A DNA stretch of 64,000 nt, taken from Bog-756 sp963806455 (GTDB lineage: Bacteria; Actinomycetota; Acidimicrobiia; Acidimicrobiales; RAAP-2). Position 1 is the first letter of the stretch; the number at the start of each line of letters is the position of its first letter. A model generated the notes under the pieces. That model did no database searches and was not told the DNA's origin. It saw only the letters and a list, made by a program, of their open reading frames with translations. A program made the translations under genes and the position numbers. Below are positions 60,399 to 64,000 of the stretch, piece after piece. Location: assembly GCA_963806455.1 (NCBI GenBank), contig CAWDXZ010000002.1:682001-746000 (forward strand). Reading direction: 5' to 3'.

Positions 60399-61535
60399 AT
60401 GGGTGAGCCAGACGGGTGGCCATGGTCGGGTTCGGCGGCCGTCGCCGCATGGGGGTCCGTCCGACAGATGCTGGACGACCTGACCTCCATGGTCAGGGAG
60501 ACGGCCGAGACCGAGCTCGAACTGGTCGAGGGGCTCCGGGTCCTCGCCCGGGCGACCGCGCTCTGCGCCGAGCTCTCGCTGGACATCGACCACGAGTCCC
60601 CTTGGTTCTTCAGCATGAACACCGAGGCCCGTCTCATCGGTGGGCCCAATCCCGACGGTGAGTACCACTTGGCCATGATCGACGGGCACCACCGCTACCG
60701 GGTGTGCGGCGCCCGCAACTCCGTCACCTACCTCGGGTTCCAGGTCCTGGCCGGCCGCGGCCTCACGCCCCGCCGCCAGGCCGCCTATCTCTCGGACCAC
60801 GATCTCGCCCTCGACGCCGACGGACGTTTCTCCTTCGTCCTGGCGGCCGAGGAACCGGCTGCCGACGAGCTGGCCGGGGGGATCTGGGTGCCCATCCCGG
60901 AGGACGCCTCGGGGATCGTGGTGCGCCAGTATGTAGCCGATCCGACCCGCGAGACCCTGGCCCGGTTCCGCATCGAGCCGCTCGACCCCCCCAAGCGACC
61001 CCGCCCGCCCACGGACGCCGGGATGGCCGACCAGTTCACGGCCATGGCGTGGTCCATCGCCAAGCTCACCACCCTGCACAACACGATCCGACCCGAGCTG
61101 CTGGAGGCGCCGAACCATTTGGTGACGGCGGAGGCGGCCGCGCTGGGCAGTGAGAACACCACTCCGGACAACCTCTACATGCTCGGCACCTTCCGGCTGG
61201 GCGGCGGCGAGTCCCTGCTCCTCGAATTCGAACCGCCCGAGACGCGCTATTGGAGCATCACGGTGGAGAACATCTGGCACGAGTGCATCGATGTCCGGCG
61301 GCGGCACAGCTCGCTCACCAACGCGGCGGCCGTCCTCGGGACGGACGGTGTGGTCCGGGCGTCCATCGCCGCCGGCCCGCCGGCGGAGGGCGTCCCGGCC
61401 GTCCCCAACTGGCTCGACACCGGAGGCCGTCACCGGGGTTTCGTCGTGCTCCGGTGGCTCGACAACCCCACGCCTCCCCGCGTGAGCTGTTCCGTCGTGC
61501 CCACGACCGGGCGTCCGATGGCGGGCCGGACATGA
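60399..61535 (+). CDS. DUF1214-type protein
   Basis: The protein has 378 residues; GAACGAAGG precedes the ATG. The C-terminal third carries DUF1214 hallmarks: DNLYMLGTFRLGGGESLLLEF, YWSITVENIWHECIDV and later VPNWLDTGGRHRGFVVLRW. No signal peptide is seen. DUF1214 proteins often occur with DUF1254 in predicted transport or hydrolytic functions of unknown nature. The ATGA overlap with the following sulfotransferase gene suggests a shared task, for example handling a sulfated or hydroxylated lipid or steroid. Confidence 0.75.
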   Translation: MGEPDGWPWSGSAAVAAWGSVRQMLDDLTSMVRETAETELELVEGLRVLARATALCAELSLDIDHESPWFFSMNTEARLIGGPNPDGEYHLAMIDGHHRYRVCGARNSVTYLGFQVLAGRGLTPRRQAAYLSDHDLALDADGRFSFVLAAEEPAADELAGGIWVPIPEDASGIVVRQYVADPTRETLARFRIEPLDPPKRPRPPTDAGMADQFTAMAWSIAKLTTLHNTIRPELLEAPNHLVTAEAAALGSENTTPDNLYMLGTFRLGGGESLLLEFEPPETRYWSITVENIWHECIDVRRRHSSLTNAAAVLGTDGVVRASIAAGPPAEGVPAVPNWLDTGGRHRGFVVLRWLDNPTPPRVSCSVVPTTGRPMAGRT

Positions 61536-62707
61536 CGGCAGGGTTCCGACGCGACCAGCTGGTGGCGGCGGCCGCCGCCAACACCGGACTGGAGGACCTG
61601 GGCGAGCCGAGCTGGCAGGAAGGGCTCGACCGGCTGCTCGACAGCCTGGAGGCCACGGCCCGGCTGAACGAGGTCGGCACGGCGATGGTGCAGACGGAGC
61701 TGGTGAACTACCTGTCCAATCGGATGCTCATCCTCGACTGGCGCGCGTCCCATCCCGAGGTGGCCCGCGGGCCGGTGTCCCGGCCCGTCGTCATCTGTGG
61801 TCAACCCCGAACCGGCACCACCATCCTCTACGACCTCCTCGCCCTCGACCCGCGCCACCGCGCCCCGCTGACCTGGGAGGTCGACCTCCCCTGTCCCCCA
61901 CCCCAGACCGCCACCTACGACACCGACCCGCGCATCGAGGAGTCCCAGGCGGTGGCGGACATGGCCGATGTGCTCATCCCGGGGTTCAGTGCCTTCCACC
62001 CGCTCGGCGCCCGGCTGGCCCAGGAGTGCGTGCGGATCACCGCCGGTGACTTCCGGTCCATGATCTTCCCGACCCAGTACGACGTCCCCGATTACGACCG
62101 GTGGCTGCTCCACGAGGCCGATCTGGCGTCCGCCTACCGATGGCACCGGATCTACCTGCAGCACCTCCAGTCCGAGCACGGCGCCGACCGTTGGCTGCTC
62201 AAGTCGCCCGCCCACCTCTGGCACCTGCCGGCTCTGCTGGCCGAGTACCCCGACGCCGTCATCATCCAGACCCACCGCGATCCCCTCAAGGTCATCGCCT
62301 CGGTCAGCGCCCTCGCCGCCCACCTGCGACGAATGGCCAGCGACGAGAGCTCGGTGAGCCGGGCCGCCGGCCAGTACGCCGACGACATCTTCGTCGGCCT
62401 GGACCGGTCGATGGCGGCCCGGCGGGACGGCACACTCTCCCCCGAACAGGTCATCGATGTGCAATTCGAGGACTTCATGGCCGATCCCTTCGCCGCCATC
62501 GGAGGGATCTACGACCAGTTGGGCCAGCCTTTCGACCCCGAGGTCGAGAGCCGGATGCGGTCCTTCCTCGCCGACCACCCCGGAGACGGCGGCGGTGCAG
62601 GCACCCGGTACACCTTCGAGGACACCGGCCTCGACCCCGTGGACCTGAGACGCCGCGCCGCCGAGTACCAGGAGTTCTTCAGCGTGGCCTCCGAGGACCT
62701 CCGCTAG
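61532..62707 (+). CDS. PAPS-dependent sulfotransferase family protein
   Basis: The ATG at 61532 overlaps the upstream stop (ATGA) and gives 391 residues; longer frames upstream are shadows of the DUF1214 gene. The 5'-phosphosulfate-binding loop is VICGQPRTGTTILYDLLALD. The 3'-phosphate region contains VIIQTHRDPLKVIASVSAL, with a late YTFEDTGLD. Such actinobacterial Sulfotransfer_3-like proteins transfer sulfate to hydroxyl groups of lipids or glycans; the acceptor is unknown. Confidence 0.85.
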   Translation: MTAGFRRDQLVAAAAANTGLEDLGEPSWQEGLDRLLDSLEATARLNEVGTAMVQTELVNYLSNRMLILDWRASHPEVARGPVSRPVVICGQPRTGTTILYDLLALDPRHRAPLTWEVDLPCPPPQTATYDTDPRIEESQAVADMADVLIPGFSAFHPLGARLAQECVRITAGDFRSMIFPTQYDVPDYDRWLLHEADLASAYRWHRIYLQHLQSEHGADRWLLKSPAHLWHLPALLAEYPDAVIIQTHRDPLKVIASVSALAAHLRRMASDESSVSRAAGQYADDIFVGLDRSMAARRDGTLSPEQVIDVQFEDFMADPFAAIGGIYDQLGQPFDPEVESRMRSFLADHPGDGGGAGTRYTFEDTGLDPVDLRRRAAEYQEFFSVASEDLR

Positions 62708-62756
62708 GCCGGCAACCGGTCGGTAGCCCGGGGCGGCGGTGGCACCGGCACACCCC

Positions 62757-62762
62757 TAGGGT
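62757..62762 (+). promoter_or_regulatory. -10 box TAGGGT for lhr (leaderless)
   Basis: Five bases separate the hexamer from the GTG at 62768. Confidence 0.5.
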
Positions 62763-62767
62763 GGAAT

Positions 62768-64000
62768 GTGCCCGTGGTCACCACTACCCGCTCCGACCGG
62801 CCCGCACCGACACCCCTGCCTCCCGGGCAGGACCCGGACCCGGCGCGGAACGAGCCCTCGGAGCTCCCCCCCGACTCGATCCTGCGCACCTTCCACCCGG
62901 CCGTGGCGTCGTGGTTCCGCCGGCGCTTCCCCTCCGGTCCGACCGAACCCCAACAGCAGGCGTGGCCGCACATCATGGCCGGCGGCGACGTGCTGGTGGC
63001 GTCGCCCACCGGCACGGGCAAGACCCTGACCGGCTTCCTGGTGGCCATCGACGCCGCCTATCGGGCCCATGCCGACACCGGCACCGGCGGCCCGGCCCAC
63101 GGGCCGGGGGTCGTCTACGTCTCACCCCTGCGGGCACTGGCCACCGACGTGCACCAGAACCTCCGGGTGCCGCTCGAGGGCATCGCGGCCGAGGCCCGGC
63201 GGCTCGGCCTGGCCGCACCCGACCTCTCGGTGGCGGTACGCACAGGGGACACCCCGGCCGCCGAGCGGGCAGCGATGCGTCGGTCGCCACCCGACCTGCT
63301 GGTGACCACACCCGAGTCCCTGTACCTGCTCCTCACGGCGGGCTCGTCGCGGACGATGCTCGAGGGCACCCATACCGTGATCATCGACGAGGTGCACACC
63401 CTGGCCCGGGACAAGCGTGGTGCCCACCTCGCCCTCAGCCTTGAACGGCTCACCGAGCTCGTGTCGGCCGGCGGCGGGCGGGTACAGCGGATCGGGCTCT
63501 CGGCCACCCAGCGGCCCCTCGAAGTGGTCGCCGGCCTCCTCTCCGGGTCGGACCCGTCCCGGTCCACCCCGACCATCGTCGACTGCGGCCACCGGCGCCA
63601 GCTGGATGTGGCCATCGAGCTCCCGGCCAGCGAGCTCGAAGCGGTCAGCAGCGGGGCCCAGCTCGCGGATGTGCTGGACCGGATCGCCGGTCACGTGCTC
63701 GAGCACCGCACGACCCTCGTCTTCGTCAACACCCGCAAGATGGCCGAGCGTGTCGCCCACCAACTGGCGGCGCGGCTGGGGACCTCCGACGAGACGGAAG
63801 GCGGACCCTCCGACGACACGGACCCCATCGACGCGGCCCTGCAGGTGGCAGCCCACCACGGCAGCCTGTCGAGCGCCCGGCGGCGCATCGTGGAGCAGCG
63901 CCTACGCGCCGGTGACCTACGAGCCCTGGTGGCCACGGCCTCGCTCGAGCTGGGCATCGACGTCGGCCCGGTCGAACTGGTCTGCCAGATCGGGTCACCC
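62768..64000 (+). CDS. Lhr-type DEAD/DEAH helicase, 5' part, runs off the window
   Basis: About 411 residues are visible from GTG 62768. A short Pro-rich leader precedes FHPAVASWFRRRFPSGPTEPQ (Q motif region). Helicase motifs follow: I (ASPTGTGKTL), Ia (VYVSPLRALATDV), Ib (TTPESLYLLL), II (IIDEVHTLA), III (GLSATQRP), IV (TLVFVNTRKMAERVAHQL), then HHGSLSSARRRIVEQRLRAG and ATASLELGIDVG (V). This order and the DEVH box match Lhr (large helicase-related) ATPases, about 1500 residues when complete, involved in nucleic-acid repair. Most of the gene lies beyond the right edge. Confidence 0.9.
   Translation, partial: MPVVTTTRSDRPAPTPLPPGQDPDPARNEPSELPPDSILRTFHPAVASWFRRRFPSGPTEPQQQAWPHIMAGGDVLVASPTGTGKTLTGFLVAIDAAYRAHADTGTGGPAHGPGVVYVSPLRALATDVHQNLRVPLEGIAAEARRLGLAAPDLSVAVRTGDTPAAERAAMRRSPPDLLVTTPESLYLLLTAGSSRTMLEGTHTVIIDEVHTLARDKRGAHLALSLERLTELVSAGGGRVQRIGLSATQRPLEVVAGLLSGSDPSRSTPTIVDCGHRRQLDVAIELPASELEAVSSGAQLADVLDRIAGHVLEHRTTLVFVNTRKMAERVAHQLAARLGTSDETEGGPSDDTDPIDAALQVAAHHGSLSSARRRIVEQRLRAGDLRALVATASLELGIDVGPVELVCQIGSP

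Overview
The window is GC-rich chromosomal DNA with frequent GTG starts and 4-bp GTGA stop/start overlaps. From about 30 to 57 kb it carries tlyA, nadK, recN, pyrG, a NUDIX gene, xerD, scpA, scpB, an rluB-type gene, cmk and der in the order known from Actinobacteria such as Mycobacterium tuberculosis. The Trp-Phe-rich repeats built on the motif DGGIFSFGDA point, by inference only, to the class Acidimicrobiia. No rRNA gene or CRISPR array was seen. One tRNA gene, tRNA-Pro(GGG), lies at 22.0 kb.

Region 1 (0-16 kb) is an envelope and accessory block. A partial membrane gene at the left edge diverges from a three-gene plus-strand unit: an unusual fusion of a sulfatase-like enzyme to an HlyD-type adaptor, an RCC1/MBG/DGGIFSFG repeat protein, and a GH26-like glycosidase. 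A second GH26-like gene faces this unit. Next come a polytopic membrane protein with an Ig-like tail and a BlaI/CopY-type repressor operon. The repressor has an N-terminal cysteine cluster, and a clear BlaI-like operator lies upstream of the operon.

Region 2 (14.7-28.5 kb) holds an orphan GAF histidine kinase and two GAF-ANTAR proteins. After these comes a visibly lower-GC, gene-poor stretch around tRNA-Pro, with secreted pentapeptide-repeat and lipoprotein genes and a cupin. In this stretch an IS3-family element has split a membrane glycosyltransferase gene. Removing the element and one 4-bp target copy restores the reading frame exactly. A DUF72 gene and a lysine-rich histone-H1-like protein with nested repeats close the region.

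Region 3 (28.8-57.7 kb) is the conserved housekeeping block, mostly on the minus strand. It covers translation and RNA modification (tlyA, RluB-type, der, trpS), nucleotides and cofactors (pyrG, nadK, cmk, NUDIX), aromatic amino acids (aroH, tyrA, aroA), chromosome maintenance (scpAB, xerD, recN), isoprenoids (ispH) and lipids (plsC-like, acyl desaturase). It also contains a YfhO-like membrane protein, an M50 protease, a DksA/TraR-type zinc finger protein, a second Lys/Ala/Pro-rich repeat protein and a DoxD-Rieske fusion.

Region 4 (57.8-64 kb) carries a cellulose-synthase-like glycosyltransferase with a PilZ domain, a DUF1214 protein translationally coupled to a sulfotransferase, and the start of an Lhr-type helicase.

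A recurring regulatory theme is a TAnnnT -10 box placed 5-8 nt before the start codon (ispH, the DUF512 gene, trpS, scpA, pyrG, the DksA-like gene, both lysine-rich genes, a small membrane gene and lhr). This pattern predicts leaderless mRNAs. All functional statements rest on reading the sequence and recalling protein families; no database search was run.
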